NCBI GenBank assembly: GCA_016777545.1
Contig: JADHRH010000062.1
Span: 1 to 5,814, forward strand
Direction of reading: 5' to 3'
Origin: Candidatus Pelagibacter sp.
GTDB taxonomy: Bacteria > Pseudomonadota > Alphaproteobacteria > Pelagibacterales > Pelagibacteraceae
DNA length: 5,814 bases
Shown here: positions 4,851 to 5,814 of the stretch, in pieces
Layout: each line of letters begins with the position of its first letter
How positions within the stretch are numbered: position 1 is the first letter of the stretch
Program-made: the position numbers and the translations under genes
The notes under the pieces: generated by a model
What the model saw: the letters and a program-made list of their open reading frames with translations, nothing else
The model's database searches: none
What the model was told of the DNA's origin: nothing

Positions 4851-5814
4851 ATGAGCAAAATTATAGGAATAGATTTAGGAACAACAAATTCATGTGTGTC
4901 TATCATGGAAGGTAGTCAGCCAAAAGTTTTAGAAAATGCTGAGGGTGCAAGAACAACTCCTTCGGTTGTAGCTTTTACTGAGGATGGGGAAAAACTTGTA
5001 GGTCAACCTGCAAAAAGACAAGCTGTAACTAACCCTGAAAATACTATTTTTGCCGTAAAAAGATTAATTGGAAGAAGTTTTGAAGACCCTACTGTAAAAA
5101 AAGATATTGCAGCTGCACCTTTTAAAATTGTGAATTCAGAAAAAGGAGATGCTTGGATTGAAGCTAAAGGGGAAAAATATTCACCTTCTCAAATTTCAGC
5201 TTTTATTCTTCAAAAAATGAAAGAAACAGCTGAAAAATATTTAGGTCAAGAAGTAACAAAAGCTGTAATTACAGTTCCTGCATATTTTAATGATGCTCAA
5301 AGACAAGCAACAAAAGACGCTGGTAAAATTGCTGGTCTTGAAGTTTTAAGAATTATTAATGAACCAACAGCTGCTTCTCTTGCTTACGGTTTAGATAAAA
5401 AACAAAATAAAAAAATAGCTGTTTATGACCTTGGTGGTGGAACTTTTGATGTTTCTATCCTTGAGTTGGGTGATGGTGTATTTGAAGTTAAATCTACAAA
5501 TGGTGATACATTTTTAGGTGGTGAAGACTTTGACAATACAATCGTTGATTATTTAATTGGTGAATTTAAAAAAGATTCTGGAATTGATTTAAGATCAGAT
5601 AAATTGGCTCTTCAAAGATTAAAAGAGGCTGCTGAAAAAGCAAAAATTGAATTATCTTCTGCAGAGCAAACAGATGTTAATTTACCTTTTATAACAGCTG
5701 ATAAAACTGGTCCAAAACATATCAATCTAAAAATGACTAGAGCAAAATTAGAAGCTTTGGTTGAAGATTTAATCTCAAGAACATTACCACCATGTAAAAC
5801 TGCTCTTAAAGATG
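4851..5814 (+). CDS. dnaK: DnaK (Hsp70) molecular chaperone, N-terminal 321 residues, 3' truncated by window edge
   Basis: The frame opens at the ATG at 4851 ([16 protein letters not shown]) and runs off the window without a stop. DnaK is the ATP-driven chaperone that folds and protects proteins with DnaJ and GrpE. Only the ATPase domain is in view, and its key elements are intact: phosphate-1 loop DLGTTNSC (8-15), catalytic Lys70 in [24 protein letters not shown] (141-158), the hinge Glu171-Pro in [11 protein letters not shown], phosphate-2 [12 protein letters not shown] (193-204) with Thr198 corresponding to the E. coli Thr199 site, FLGGEDFD (221-228), and [13 protein letters not shown] (257-269). 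The final residues, [12 protein letters not shown], match alphaproteobacterial DnaK. It follows grpE after 62 bp, with its own heat-shock promoter and a strong ribosome-binding site. dnaJ may follow outside the window, as is usual. Confidence 0.98.
   Translation, partial: MSKIIGIDLGTTNSCVSIMEGSQPKVLENAEGARTTPSVVAFTEDGEKLVGQPAKRQAVTNPENTIFAVKRLIGRSFEDPTVKKDIAAAPFKIVNSEKGDAWIEAKGEKYSPSQISAFILQKMKETAEKYLGQEVTKAVITVPAYFNDAQRQATKDAGKIAGLEVLRIINEPTAASLAYGLDKKQNKKIAVYDLGGGTFDVSILELGDGVFEVKSTNGDTFLGGEDFDNTIVDYLIGEFKKDSGIDLRSDKLALQRLKEAAEKAKIELSSAEQTDVNLPFITADKTGPKHINLKMTRAKLEALVEDLISRTLPPCKTALKD

Overview
This window looks like part of the chromosome of a free-living, genome-streamlined alphaproteobacterium of the SAR11/Pelagibacter type. 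That placement is an inference from several things. The base composition is strongly AT-rich, with A or T at almost every third codon position. Genes abut or overlap throughout: the intergenic spaces are only 32, 36 and 62 bp, and the other junctions overlap. The proteins are lysine-, asparagine- and isoleucine-rich versions of alphaproteobacterial families, and the heat-shock promoter before dnaK is of the alphaproteobacterial RpoH type. No mobile element, CRISPR array, rRNA or tRNA was seen.

Layout, left to right. (1) Positions 1-903, plus strand, hold the C-terminal phosphotransacetylase-like domain of a MaeB-type NADP malic enzyme, cut by the window edge. (2) Positions 900-2346, minus strand, are a two-gene unit: rsmI (16S rRNA C1402 2'-O-methyltransferase) followed, with an 11-bp overlap, by a dual-BON-domain outer-membrane lipoprotein of the DolP/YraP type. 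(3) Positions 2379-3530, plus strand, divergent from rsmI across only 32 bp, encode a periplasmic LpoA/LppC-family penicillin-binding-protein activator. (4) Positions 3514-4116, minus strand, encode RdgB, the XTP/dITP house-cleaning pyrophosphatase. (5) Positions 4153-5814, plus strand, carry grpE and the first 321 codons of dnaK, the Hsp70 system.

The genes form three functional blocks: central carbon metabolism (maeB); an envelope/ribosome-maturation cluster (dolP, rsmI, lpoA-like) that is a compressed relative of the E. coli yraL-yraM-yraN-diaA-yraP neighbourhood; and a nucleotide-pool/chaperone block (rdgB, grpE, dnaK). DolP and LpoA both serve the envelope in E. coli (outer-membrane integrity with amidase activation, and PBP1A activation, respectively), so their linkage here probably reflects an old conserved neighbourhood.

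No wholly novel system was found. The points most worth a second look are: the 17-bp palindrome that forms the whole overlap between the lpoA-like gene and rdgB and gives both proteins near-identical C-terminal tails; an exact match to the alphaproteobacterial RpoH promoter consensus upstream of dnaK; the missing lipidation cysteine in the LpoA-like protein; and a Shine-Dalgarno sequence at dnaK but at none of the other five visible starts.
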